Source of the DNA: Hyphomicrobiaceae bacterium
Lineage (GTDB): Bacteria > Pseudomonadota > Alphaproteobacteria > Rhizobiales > Hyphomicrobiaceae
NCBI GenBank assembly: GCA_008933705.1
Contig: WBUN01000014.1
Coordinates: forward strand, 1 to 64,000
Length of the DNA stretch: 64,000 nt
Direction of reading: 5' to 3'
Under the pieces are notes generated by a model. The model worked only from the letters and a program-made list of their open reading frames with translations, searched no databases and had not been told where the DNA came from. Each line of letters begins with the position of its first letter. Positions within the stretch are counted from its first letter, which is position 1. Below are positions 19,478 through 27,833 of the stretch, one piece after another. A program made the translations under genes and the position numbers.

Positions 19478-20266
19478 GAAGTCGCTCAAGTCCTGCAAGA
19501 GCTGGACGCGCTCCATCCACACGAAGGCGCAGCGCACGGTGCCGACGGGAGAGTCGAACAGGCTCAAATCCCAGTCCACGTTGGTGTAGCCGCAACGCCC
19601 GGCCATCCCGCCCTGGATGACTTTCTCAGCCATGATGCTGACGGTGTAGTCCGAATCCCAGCGCGTGAAGGCGAGCGCGCGCGAGATGCGCGGCAGGATC
19701 ATCGACAGCTCCAGCTTGCGATAATCGCGCCGGTACCATCCCCCGCCCGAGAACACGACCTTGCCGGAAACGAACCTTGTCGACGGGGCGGTGACCACGC
19801 AGCGCTCCGCCGGCTGCTTCGAAAGCACCGGATCGGCGTAGAAGAGCCGCAGGCTCTCGGCCTCGTAGAAGAAGCTCGTTGCCGGCCAATGGTAGATGCG
19901 CGCGGCTTGAGTTGCGACCACCTCGCCCTTCTCGTTGCGGCCAAGGATGCAGAACGCCTTGTCTGGCGGCAGGGGGCCATTCTTGGGATCGAACAGCGGG
20001 ATCAGAGGATGCCAGGAGGAGGTGTTCCTGGCGTTGGTCTCGACCAGCTCCTCGAAAGTGCCGAACGAAAGGGTGATGCCGCGATCACGCGCTGCCTGAT
20101 CGGCTTTGAGGAAGAAGGGACCGAGCACGTCGGCAGGGCCGTGCTCCACCGTGATCTCGGACAGCCAGGACCGTCCCGGCGGTTTGAGCGGGATATCCCG
20201 CGCTGCAGCCTCGTGCTCCTGGCGATCCGCATCGATCGCCGCTTCTCCCGCCCGCCGCGCGGCCAT
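19418..20266 (-). CDS. uncharacterised soluble protein, possibly acyltransferase-like
   Basis: 282 residues from the ATG at 20266, which has GGGGAG five bases upstream; the open frame goes on to a TTG at 20284. No signal peptide or membrane helix. The centre has alternating beta-like strands (AFCILGRNEKGEVVATQAARIY) and a conserved-looking GGGWYRRDYRKLELSMILPR stretch, then AEKVIQGGMAGRCGYTNVD, which could be a GNAT-like N-acyltransferase core, but I cannot confirm this. It is convergent with, and overlaps by 60 bases, the gene at 18617; both products are unknown and may be functionally linked. Confidence 0.75.
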   Translation of the reverse strand: MAARRAGEAAIDADRQEHEAAARDIPLKPPGRSWLSEITVEHGPADVLGPFFLKADQAARDRGITLSFGTFEELVETNARNTSSWHPLIPLFDPKNGPLPPDKAFCILGRNEKGEVVATQAARIYHWPATSFFYEAESLRLFYADPVLSKQPAERCVVTAPSTRFVSGKVVFSGGGWYRRDYRKLELSMILPRISRALAFTRWDSDYTVSIMAEKVIQGGMAGRCGYTNVDWDLSLFDSPVGTVRCAFVWMERVQLLQDLSDFLARFDTGAQVDRRVDQRRA

Positions 20267-20442
20267 GGCTGCTCCCCGATACAACTGTTGATGTCATTGT
20301 GAAGCAGCCTTTAACACTTTGACAACGATCTTATGTATTCCCCCGAGGAAAGTCCGGCGATCGGTAAATGCCCGCCCGTGACCAGGCTTCGACGGTGTCG
20401 ATCCGATCGACGGCAACAGATGAGTGTCGTGAGGTAAGCCAG

Positions 20443-21510
20443 ATGACCAGCCGTCGCCGCATGCTGCAGATGCTCGGCGGCCTCACCGCCGTTGGGGCCG
20501 GCGGCTGGGCTCTGTTTGGCGGCTCCCGCGCCAACGCCTACTACCAGGGGCCCGCCTCCGACCACTTCGACGGCACTCGCTTCTTCAATCCGAGCGGGGT
20601 GGGGCCGAAGGGCCCTGGCGCCTTTCTGAAGTGGCAGCTGGCGGACCGAGGCGAAGCTTGGCCGGAGCGGTTCCCGAGCCCCTTCCGCGACCGGCCGCCC
20701 CTGAAGTTCGACGGCGAAGGACTGCGCATCGCCTACGTCGGCCATGCCTCCTTCCTGATCCAGGCGCTGGGCCGGAACCTCCTGATCGATCCGGTGTGGG
20801 CCGACCGCGTCAGTCCGCTCTCGTTCGCCGGCCCAAAACGTGTGAACCCTCCGGGCATTGCCATCGAGGACCTGCCGAGAATCGATGCCATCCTCGTGAC
20901 CCACAACCACTACGACCACATGGACGTCGAAACGATCGGTTGGCTTTGGCAACGCCACCGGCCGCGCATTGTGACGCCGCTTGGCAATGACGCCATCCTC
21001 AAACGCAGCGTGCCGGGGTTGTCCGCCAGCGCCGTCGATTGGGACGAAACGGTTGATCTTGGGGATGGCCTCATTGTCCACGTGGAGCCGACCCTGCACT
21101 GGTCTGCGCGCGGGGCCGGTGACCGCATGCATGCGCTCTGGGCCAGCTTTGTTGTGGAAGCGGGCTCGCGGAAGATCTACTGCGTCGGAGACACCGGCTT
21201 CGGAGACGGAGCCACCTTCCGCCGCGTGGGTCAGCGGCATCCGGGACTTGCGGCCGCGCTGCTGCCGATCGGTGCCTATGAGCCGCGCTGGTTCATGCGC
21301 AGCAGCCACATGAACCCGGAAGAGGCTGTCGAGGGGCTTGGGCTGTGCGGGGCGGCGCAGGCACTCGGCCACCATTGGGGCACGTTCCGGCTCACCAACG
21401 AAGCGGTTGAGCGGCCGGCGCAGGACCTGGCCGCCGCGCGCGCCAGGCGCGGCATTGCCGTTGATCAATTCCCTGCGCTCAGGCCTGGCGAGGTGCGTAT
21501 CATTGCCTGA
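20443..21510 (+). CDS. exported metallo-beta-lactamase-fold hydrolase (UlaG/NAPE-PLD-like)
   Basis: 355 residues. The N terminus MTSRRRMLQMLGGLTAVGAGG is a Tat-like signal. The metal site is THNHYDHMD (HxHxDH), with further ligands in GDTGFGD and LGHHWGTF. The IAYVGHASFLIQ start of the fold and the LIDPVWADRVSP segment match the N-acyl-phosphatidylethanolamine phospholipase D/UlaG-like branch. It probably cleaves a phosphodiester or ester in the periplasm. The start at 20443 is preferred over 20368 because the signal begins there and GTGAGG lies upstream. It is convergent with murI, nine bases away. Confidence 0.88.
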   Translation: MTSRRRMLQMLGGLTAVGAGGWALFGGSRANAYYQGPASDHFDGTRFFNPSGVGPKGPGAFLKWQLADRGEAWPERFPSPFRDRPPLKFDGEGLRIAYVGHASFLIQALGRNLLIDPVWADRVSPLSFAGPKRVNPPGIAIEDLPRIDAILVTHNHYDHMDVETIGWLWQRHRPRIVTPLGNDAILKRSVPGLSASAVDWDETVDLGDGLIVHVEPTLHWSARGAGDRMHALWASFVVEAGSRKIYCVGDTGFGDGATFRRVGQRHPGLAAALLPIGAYEPRWFMRSSHMNPEEAVEGLGLCGAAQALGHHWGTFRLTNEAVERPAQDLAAARARRGIAVDQFPALRPGEVRIIA

Positions 21511-21519
21511 AGGCGCGGC

Positions 21520-22401
21520 TCAGTGCGTGATCCGCTTGAAGGCCGGCGAGCCGGGCCAGAAGATCTGCGACGTTGCGCTGACGCGATCCGGATCTCCGGT
21601 CGTCAGCAGCACCGGCAAGGGAGCCGTCTGTGCCGCAACGACATATTCCGGATGCCGGTTGAGATAGTCCTCCAGGCTGTCGGCCACGACCTCCGGCTGC
21701 GACAGCAGCCGTGCGAAGGGCGGCAGGTGCCGGCGGAAGAGGTGCTCCACGAGCGGATAGTGCGTGCAGCCGAGGATGGCGCGATGCGGAGGGGTGCCGC
21801 CGGTTTGCGCCAGCAACGCTGTGACCGCCCGCTCGACCAGGGCTTCGAGCTCTGCCTCGGGTGCGCCGTGCTCGATGGCGCCGGCGAGTTCGGGGCAGGT
21901 CTGCTGTACCACGGTGACCTTGGGACAGCGCTTGCGGATTTCCTCGGGGTAGGCGTGGGAGGCTATCGTGCGCGTGGTGCCGAACACGGCGACCAGATCG
22001 GTGTTGTATTTCTGAGGATACTGCGGCGTCGTTACCGCCCAAGGCGTCTGCGTGGCGGCTTCCACCGTCGGCGCCACGATGCCGAGGATATTGCGGCCGC
22101 GCCAGCCGCTCACGGGCAGCCAGTCGCGCTGCAGGGTGCGGGCTGCGACGCATGTCGCCGTATTGCAGCCGAGCAGAACGAGGCGACATTCGCGCCGGAG
22201 GAGGGCCTCCACGCCGTGGCGCGTGAGGGAGACGATCTCGTCGGAGGGGCGGTCGCCGTAGGGGACGTTGCGGTGGTCGCCGAGATAGATGAACGGCACG
22301 CGCGGGAAGCGCTGCACCAGGGCGCGGAAAACCGTGAGGCCGCCATGGCCTGAATCGAAGACGCCGATCATGGCTTGAGATGCCACGACCGGCGCCCTCA
22401 T
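21520..22401 (-). CDS. murI: glutamate racemase
   Basis: 293 residues. It makes D-glutamate for peptidoglycan. Family motifs: IGVFDSGHGGLTV with the catalytic Asp region, LLGCNTAT with the first catalytic Cys, and ILGCTHYPLV with the second Cys and His. The start may instead be the ATG at 22371, which gives the usual MIGVFDSG N terminus. It lies 21 bases after fabI on the same strand, so it is probably the last gene of the fabA-fabB-fabI-murI unit. It is longer than average because of the 10-residue start and a C-terminal extension. Confidence 0.93.
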   Translation of the reverse strand: MRAPVVASQAMIGVFDSGHGGLTVFRALVQRFPRVPFIYLGDHRNVPYGDRPSDEIVSLTRHGVEALLRRECRLVLLGCNTATCVAARTLQRDWLPVSGWRGRNILGIVAPTVEAATQTPWAVTTPQYPQKYNTDLVAVFGTTRTIASHAYPEEIRKRCPKVTVVQQTCPELAGAIEHGAPEAELEALVERAVTALLAQTGGTPPHRAILGCTHYPLVEHLFRRHLPPFARLLSQPEVVADSLEDYLNRHPEYVVAAQTAPLPVLLTTGDPDRVSATSQIFWPGSPAFKRITH

Positions 22402-22422
22402 GCAATCGACAGGCCTGTGATC

Positions 22423-23292
22423 CTACTCGGCGGCCTCCGACGGCGGGCGGCCAGCCGCCGTCGCCTCCGCCTCCTGCGCCTTCAGGGCCTCAAGGTTCGG
22501 CATGGCGACGGTATTGTAGCCGCAGTCGACGAAGTGCACCTCTCCCGTCACGGCGCCCGACAGGTCTGACAGCAGATACAGGGCTGAGCCGCCGACCTCA
22601 TCGAGGGTGGGCGTACGCCGCAAGGGCGCATGGTCGCGCTGGTAGTTGAAGATGACGCGCGCGTCGGAGACGCCCGAGCCGGCGAGGGTGCGCATGGGGC
22701 CCGCCGAGAGCGCATTGACGCGCACGCCCTGCGGGCCCAGATCCGCTGCCAGATAACGCACCGACGCCTCGAGAGCCGCCTTGGCAACGCCCATGACGTT
22801 GTAGGACGGCACCCAGCGGGTGGCACCGCCGAAAGACAGGGTCAGCAGCGAGCCGCCATCGGTCATCAGCTCCGAGGCGCGCTTGGCGATCTCCGTGAAG
22901 GAGAAGCAGGAGATGACCATCGTGTTCACGAAATTCTCGCGCGTCGTGTCGGCATAGCGCCCCGCCAGCTCGCGGCGGTCCGAGAAAGCCAGCGCGTGCA
23001 CCACGAAGTCGAGACCGCCCCAGGTCTTCTTGATCTCGTTGAAGACGGCGTCGACACTGGCAAGATCCGTCACATCGCAGTTGACGATGATCTCCGAGCC
23101 CACAGACTTGGCCAGCGGTATGGCGCGGCGGCCAAAGGCATCGCCCTGATAGGTGAAAGCGAGCTTGGCGCCGTGGCCGGCCAGCATGCGGGCGATGCCC
23201 CACGCAATCGATCGGTCATTGGCGACGCCCATGATAAGTCCGCGCTTGCCTGCCATCAGGGGTGCGGGCTGGGCCATGTCCTTCTTCGTCAT
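22423..23292 (-). CDS. fabI: enoyl-[acyl-carrier-protein] reductase (NADH), FabI type
   Basis: 289 residues. It performs the last reduction of each fatty-acid elongation cycle. Features: GLIMGVANDRSIAWGIARML with the FabI-type nucleotide loop, the Tyr-x6-Lys catalytic pair in YNVMGVAKAAL, and the substrate loop SAGPMRTLAGSGV. The start at 23292 has AAGG five bases upstream; a longer in-frame extension to 23406 has no support. It is third in the fabA-fabB-fabI order, separated from fabB by 168 bases with two strong hairpins. Confidence 0.95.
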   Translation of the reverse strand: MTKKDMAQPAPLMAGKRGLIMGVANDRSIAWGIARMLAGHGAKLAFTYQGDAFGRRAIPLAKSVGSEIIVNCDVTDLASVDAVFNEIKKTWGGLDFVVHALAFSDRRELAGRYADTTRENFVNTMVISCFSFTEIAKRASELMTDGGSLLTLSFGGATRWVPSYNVMGVAKAALEASVRYLAADLGPQGVRVNALSAGPMRTLAGSGVSDARVIFNYQRDHAPLRRTPTLDEVGGSALYLLSDLSGAVTGEVHFVDCGYNTVAMPNLEALKAQEAEATAAGRPPSEAAE

Positions 23293-23345
23293 GATAACCT
23301 TCCACTCATGCCGGGATTGCGCAGCATAAGCCCTCTTCCATTCTC

Positions 23346-23456
23346 GCTGGGCGCGCGCTGCGCACGCCCAGCTACTCAACCTTCTCTGTTTCGACAAGCC
23401 TCGCATCTCCTTCGACGCCCGCAGCGGTGCGAACGTGCGCGGGCCCGCCCGCGCAC
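23346..23456. repeat. two strong hairpins between fabB and fabI
   Basis: Hairpin 1: GTGCGCGGGC (23435-23444) with its perfect complement at 23447-23456, five bases after the fabB stop. Hairpin 2: GCTGGGCG (23346-23353) with CGCCCAGC (23365-23372). No T run follows, so these may slow or process the mRNA between two genes of one pathway rather than fully stop it. Confidence 0.6.
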
Positions 23457-23460
23457 GCCC

Positions 23461-24690
23461 TCACGCGTCGCAGCGCCTCAGCACCAAAGTCGCATTGGTG
23501 CCGCCGAAGCCGAAGCTGTTCGACATGACACAGTTAAGAGACAAGTTGTCCTGCCGCTTCAAGGCGATCGGAACATCGGCAAAGTCGGGGTCGAGCTCGT
23601 CGATATTGGCACTCTCGCACACGAAGCCGTTGTTGAGCATCAGCAGCGAATAGATCGCCTCCTGCACGCCGGCGGCGCCCAGCGAATGGCCGGTGAGCGA
23701 TTTCGTGGACGAGATGGCGGGGATGTCCTTGCCGAACACCTCGCGCACCGCCTCGATCTCCCTGAGATCGCCGACCGGTGTTGCCGTGCCGTGGGGGTTG
23801 ATATAGTCGATCTTGCCGACGCCCTTGCCGTCCATGCCCTTCATGGCGATGCGCATGCATCTGACGGCGCCCTCACCCGAGGGGGCCACCATATCGAAGC
23901 CGTCGGATGTAGCGCCGTACCCGACCACCTCGCCGTAGATCTTGGCGCCGCGCGCTTTGGCGCGCTGCAGCTCCTCCAGCACCAGCACGCCAGCACCTCC
24001 GGCGATGACGAAGCCGTCGCGGTCCTTGTCGTAGGCGCGGCTGGCCCTGGCCGGCGTGGCATTGAACTTCGTCGACATGGCGCCCATGGCGTCGAACAGC
24101 ACGGATAGCGTCCAGTCGAGTTCCTCGCAGCCGCCGGCGAACATCACGTCCTGCTTGCCCCACTGGATGAGCTCGGCGGCATTGCCGATGCAATGCGCCG
24201 AGGTGGCGCAGGCCGACGAGATGGAGTAGTTCACGCCCTTGATCTGGAAAGCGGTAGCCAGGGCCGCCGATGGGCCCGAGCACATGCCCTTCGGCACCTC
24301 GAACGGGCCGACCTTCTTGGGGTCCTTCTCGCGCGTTACGTCGGCCGCGCGCACGATTGCGCGGGTTGACGGGCCGCCCGCGCCCATGATGATGCCGCTG
24401 CGCTCGTTGACGACGTCGGCAGGCTCGAGGCCGGCATCGCGGATGGCCTGGTCCATGGCGATGTAGTTCCAGCCGATGCCGGCTTCCATGAAGCGCTTGG
24501 GCTTGCGCGGGATCATGCCTTCCCACTCGATGTGGGGCTCACCATGCACATGGCAGCGGAATCCGAGCTCGGCGTATTTTTCCGCGCGCACGATGCCCGA
24601 CTTGGCCTCTCTCAATGAAGCGAGCACTTCCTGGGTATTGTTTCCGATCGAGGAAACGATGCCCATGCCCGTCACGACCACGCGTCTCAT
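23461..24690 (-). CDS. fabB: 3-oxoacyl-[acyl-carrier-protein] synthase I
   Basis: 409 residues. It condenses acyl-ACP with malonyl-ACP and is needed to elongate unsaturated chains. [18 protein letters not shown] opens the thiolase-fold enzyme; the active-site Cys is in [14 protein letters not shown], and the two catalytic His are in [11 protein letters not shown] and [19 protein letters not shown] upstream of 24690 supports the start. FabB rather than FabF is chosen because of the adjacent fabA and the N-terminal sequence. It lies 80 bases after fabA. Confidence 0.95.
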   Translation of the reverse strand: MRRVVVTGMGIVSSIGNNTQEVLASLREAKSGIVRAEKYAELGFRCHVHGEPHIEWEGMIPRKPKRFMEAGIGWNYIAMDQAIRDAGLEPADVVNERSGIIMGAGGPSTRAIVRAADVTREKDPKKVGPFEVPKGMCSGPSAALATAFQIKGVNYSISSACATSAHCIGNAAELIQWGKQDVMFAGGCEELDWTLSVLFDAMGAMSTKFNATPARASRAYDKDRDGFVIAGGAGVLVLEELQRAKARGAKIYGEVVGYGATSDGFDMVAPSGEGAVRCMRIAMKGMDGKGVGKIDYINPHGTATPVGDLREIEAVREVFGKDIPAISSTKSLTGHSLGAAGVQEAIYSLLMLNNGFVCESANIDELDPDFADVPIALKRQDNLSLNCVMSNSFGFGGTNATLVLRRCDA

Positions 24691-24770
24691 AAACAGACCT
24701 CTCTTCGCATCGTCGTGCCGCTTCGCCATCGACACGGGACGCGCACCCCGCGTGCAGCCCAAGAGTTTCG

Positions 24771-25307
24771 TCAGGCGACCGCGGGTTGCTCGCCCGCGTC
24801 AAACAAGCCGACACGCAGGTCGGTGGCCGCGTAGATCACCTGCCCGTCCGCCTTCATGACGCCATCGGCGATGGCGAGCTTCAGCTTGCGCAGGATGACA
24901 CGCTTCAGATCGACAACATACTGCACAGTTCTTGTTGTCGGAACGACCATGCCGGTGAATTTCACCTCGCCCACGCCCAATGCGCGTCCCTTGCCGGGGG
25001 CGCCAAGCCAGCCGAGGAAAAAGCCGGTCATCTGCCAAAGGGCATCGAGACCCAGGCAACCCGGCATGACGGGGTCGCCCTTGAAGTGGCAGGCGAAGAA
25101 CCAGTCGAGCGCCGGATTGCCGGCAACGTTGAGCTCGGCCACAATCTGGCCTTTACCGTGCGCGCCACCCGTCTCCGTGATGCTGGAGATGCGCTCGAAC
25201 ATCAGCATGGGAGGGAGCGGCAACTGGGCGTTGCCGGGGCCAAACAGCTCGCCTCGGCCGCAGGTGAGCAGGTCTTCGTATTCGTAGCTGTTCGGACGCT
25301 CTGCCAT
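24771..25307 (-). CDS. fabA: 3-hydroxydecanoyl-[acyl-carrier-protein] dehydratase/isomerase
   Basis: 178 residues, the usual length. A hot-dog-fold enzyme that dehydrates 3-hydroxydecanoyl-ACP and isomerises the product, starting anaerobic-type unsaturated fatty-acid synthesis. The catalytic His is in [24 protein letters not shown] and the Asp is in the GCLGLDAL helix; [10 protein letters not shown] is also conserved. The start at 25307 ([20 protein letters not shown]) matches the family; the open frame continues upstream across the promoter region. It is the first gene of fabA-fabB-fabI-murI, divergent from irr. Confidence 0.96.
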   Translation of the reverse strand: MAERPNSYEYEDLLTCGRGELFGPGNAQLPLPPMLMFERISSITETGGAHGKGQIVAELNVAGNPALDWFFACHFKGDPVMPGCLGLDALWQMTGFFLGWLGAPGKGRALGVGEVKFTGMVVPTTRTVQYVVDLKRVILRKLKLAIADGVMKADGQVIYAATDLRVGLFDAGEQPAVA

Positions 25308-25563
25308 TACCCTGTTCGTCCCACTGTGCTGTTCGGCAACTGCACGTTTCCCCGATGATGGCGGCTTTCCTAACACACTCGTCGGCAGGTCAAAAGCCCG
25401 TGCTGCAAGGGAATCAGGGCAGGTTTGGTGCGGCACAGCATGTCGTTGCGAAAGCTTTCCGGTCCGCTTATACTTTGTATATTCGCCCACTATGAAGGTT
25501 GTGAGGCGGTATAACGGTTGTGGTTCGGGCACTTGAGGCGAGCTGATCTGCCGCATATTTCTG
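25308..25563. promoter_or_regulatory. divergent fabA / irr control region
   Basis: 256 bases, clearly lower in GC than the genes in its right half, with TTATACTTTGTATATTC near 25470-25486 as a possible promoter core. I looked for the iron control element consensus (TTTAGAA-N3-TTCTAAA) and found none. Confidence 0.45.
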
Positions 25564-25992
25564 ATGCAGAGACCTGTGGAGCATAAGGCGGTAGGAGCCG
25601 ACATCTCGCGGCTCCTGAGGCGGGCACGGCTGCGGCCGACCCGTCAGCGTGTGGCGTTGGCCTCACTTCTGTTCGGTAATGGCGACAGGCATGTGACGGC
25701 TGAGCTTCTGCACGCGGAGGCGGTGCAGACCGGTGAGCGCGTTTCGCTCGCGACCGTGTACAACACGCTGCACCAGTTCAAGCGGGCTGGACTGCTGCGC
25801 GAAATCGCCATCGGCGGGCAGCGGGCCTACTTCGACACGAACACGTCCAACCACAACCACTTCTTCCTCGAGGACGAGGCAAGGCTGGTGGATATCCCGG
25901 GCGACTCCATCCGGGTCGATGGCCTCCCCGAGCCGCCGCAGAACCTCAAGATCTCCCACATCGATGTCGTGGTGCGGCTGGTGTCGAAATAG
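25564..25992 (+). CDS. irr: iron response regulator Irr (Fur family)
   Basis: 142 residues. The N-terminal winged helix has [24 protein letters not shown] and [19 protein letters not shown], and the C-terminal domain includes the Irr-type [12 protein letters not shown]. Irr controls haem and iron genes in Hyphomicrobiales and is degraded or inactivated on haem binding. This copy has no cysteine at all, so the N-terminal haem regulatory motif of Bradyrhizobium Irr is absent. The His cluster reads HNH where Bradyrhizobium, as I recall it, has HHH. The gene is divergent from fabA, a neighbourhood I recall as common in this order. Confidence 0.92.
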   Translation: MQRPVEHKAVGADISRLLRRARLRPTRQRVALASLLFGNGDRHVTAELLHAEAVQTGERVSLATVYNTLHQFKRAGLLREIAIGGQRAYFDTNTSNHNHFFLEDEARLVDIPGDSIRVDGLPEPPQNLKISHIDVVVRLVSK

Positions 25993-26015
25993 GGCCTGCG
26001 AAGTGCCTGAGACGC

Positions 26016-26609
26016 TCACTTGATGACCTCGCCTTTGTAGGCGCCCCATAGTTTTGCCTGCTCTACGTAGCCCCTGAAGCCGCCAACGGACACGCGGCAC
26101 CACCGCCCGTCGCACGTGAGGATGCCGGCGAGGACGCCGGCTTCGATATGGGCGACAGCGCGCGCGCTGTCGTTGTCGTCGTCGCGCAGTGCCACGGAGG
26201 TCTGTTGGCCGCCCCCCGGCTTTACCTCCCAGGGCAGTATGATCGCCGTGCGCCGTCCGCTGAGCGCTGTACCCTGGACCCAGCCGGTTGTGCCCTCGGC
26301 ATCGCGCACCTGGCGCCAGTTCTCGAACTCCTTGATGACCTCGACCGGAAGGCCCGCGCGGCGGAACACCCAGGCGATCGGATAGTCTGTGCCCGGGCCT
26401 TGCCGCAGGTTGACCGGATCGGACTTGAGGCTGACGAAGCGGGGCACCGGCAGGCGGCTGGCGCCGGTTGCCAAGGCCTCTTTGGGCGGCGCCTGGGCCA
26501 TCGTGCCGCGGGTGCCGGCCGCGGCGGCGGCAAGGATGGACAACGACAATGCCGCGGCTAGCCGGAAGGTAAGAGGCCGAGCAATGCATATGAAACGAAG
26601 CTCGCTCAT
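26016..26609 (-). CDS. secreted bacterial SH3-domain protein
   Basis: 197 residues. The N terminus has a hydrophobic export segment (TFRLAAALSLSILAAAAAG). Two SH3-like repeats follow: FVSLKSDPVNLRQGPGTDYPIAWVF, and a second ending in CDGRWCRVSVGGFRGYVEQAKLWG with two Cys (CDGRWC). The WxQVRDAEGTTGWVQG stretch is the SH3_3/DUF1058 pattern. The likely place is the periplasm, with binding to peptidoglycan or another protein. It is convergent with irr. Confidence 0.85.
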   Translation of the reverse strand: MSELRFICIARPLTFRLAAALSLSILAAAAAGTRGTMAQAPPKEALATGASRLPVPRFVSLKSDPVNLRQGPGTDYPIAWVFRRAGLPVEVIKEFENWRQVRDAEGTTGWVQGTALSGRRTAIILPWEVKPGGGQQTSVALRDDDNDSARAVAHIEAGVLAGILTCDGRWCRVSVGGFRGYVEQAKLWGAYKGEVIK

Positions 26610-26771
26610 GCGGTGGCCCAGAGCTTGATTTGGCGTTCGCGATCAAGCACTCCCTTGACCCCATCCGATGCGAGTTCGATGTGCATTCCCGGCCGGCTGC
26701 GTTAACCTGAGTTTTGTCATAGTCATGGCCATCTGTTAGACAAATCCATTGCAACCCTGGGGAGCACGAGG

Positions 26772-27821
26772 ATGCCTGCGCCCGGGGGCTGCGCCGCCAA
26801 CGATATACGAGCCAGACCGTTCATGCCGACATCCCTCAAGAAGCCCGTGGTTATTGTGACGCGCAAGCTCCCGGACGCGGTCGAGACGCGCATGCGCGAG
26901 CTTTTTGATGCGCGATTGAATGTCGATGACAAGCCGATGAGCCAGGCCGAGTTGGTCGAAGCGGCCAAGGTTGCACACGTTCTGGTTCCGACTGTGACGG
27001 ACAGGATCGACCGCTCGCTCCTCTCGCAGGCGGGGCCGCAACTCAAGCTGATCGCCAACTTCGGCACCGGGGTGGACAACATCGACCTCGACACGGCGCG
27101 CGTGCGCGGCATCATCGTGACAAACACGCCGGGCGTGCTGACCGAGGATACCGCCGACATGACGATGGCGCTGGTCCTTGCCGTGCCGCGGCGTCTGGCC
27201 GAGGGCACGGCGCTGCTGAAGGACCCGAAGCGCCACTGGACCGGCTGGTCGCCCACCTGGATGCTCGGTCACCGCATTTACGGCAAGCGGCTCGGCATTA
27301 TCGGCATGGGGCGCATCGGGCAGGCGGTCGCGCGCCGTGCCAAGGCATTCGGACTGCAGATCCACTATCACAACCGGCGCCGGGTGGCGGAGGATATCGA
27401 GCAGGAGCTCGAGGCGACGTACTGGGACAGCCTCGACCAGATGCTGGCGCGCATGGATATCGTCTCCGTCAATTGCCCACACACGCCGGCGACTTATCAT
27501 CTGCTGTCGGCTCGCCGGCTGAAGCTGCTCAAGCCCACCGCCTACGTGGTCAACACCGCGCGCGGCGAGGTGATCGACGAGAACGAGCTCGCGCGATTGA
27601 TCGAGGCGGGCGCCATCGCCGGCGCCGGACTCGATGTGTTCGAGCACGAGCCGGCCGTCAACCCGAAGCTGCTGGCAAGCGACAGCGTCGTCGCGTTGCC
27701 GCACATGGGGTCGGCGACGATCGAGGGGCGCATCGACATGGGCGAGAAGGTCATCATCAACATCAAGACTTTCCTCGACGGCCACAACCCGCCCGATCGC
27801 GTGCACGCAGCGATGTTCTGA
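26772..27821 (+). CDS. D-2-hydroxyacid dehydrogenase, glyoxylate/hydroxypyruvate reductase-like
   Basis: 349 residues. The NAD(P) motif is GMGRIGQAVARRAK (G-x-G-x2-G), with catalytic Arg in VNTARGEVID, Glu in DVFEHEP and His in LPHMGSATIEGR. It reduces glyoxylate or hydroxypyruvate, or oxidises a related D-hydroxyacid, in the cytoplasm. GGGGAG eight bases upstream supports 26772; the family usually starts near MPTSLKKPVVIVTRKL (26823), so the first 17 residues may be a real extension or may not be translated. The unknown gene at 27834 starts 12 bases after the stop. Confidence 0.92.
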   Translation: MPAPGGCAANDIRARPFMPTSLKKPVVIVTRKLPDAVETRMRELFDARLNVDDKPMSQAELVEAAKVAHVLVPTVTDRIDRSLLSQAGPQLKLIANFGTGVDNIDLDTARVRGIIVTNTPGVLTEDTADMTMALVLAVPRRLAEGTALLKDPKRHWTGWSPTWMLGHRIYGKRLGIIGMGRIGQAVARRAKAFGLQIHYHNRRRVAEDIEQELEATYWDSLDQMLARMDIVSVNCPHTPATYHLLSARRLKLLKPTAYVVNTARGEVIDENELARLIEAGAIAGAGLDVFEHEPAVNPKLLASDSVVALPHMGSATIEGRIDMGEKVIINIKTFLDGHNPPDRVHAAMF

Positions 27822-27833
27822 GGCTGCCGGCCA

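Noticed and set aside
25440-25563. Iron control element in the fabA/irr divergent region
   Set aside because: No match to TTTAGAA-N3-TTCTAAA; only generic AT-rich promoter-like sequence.
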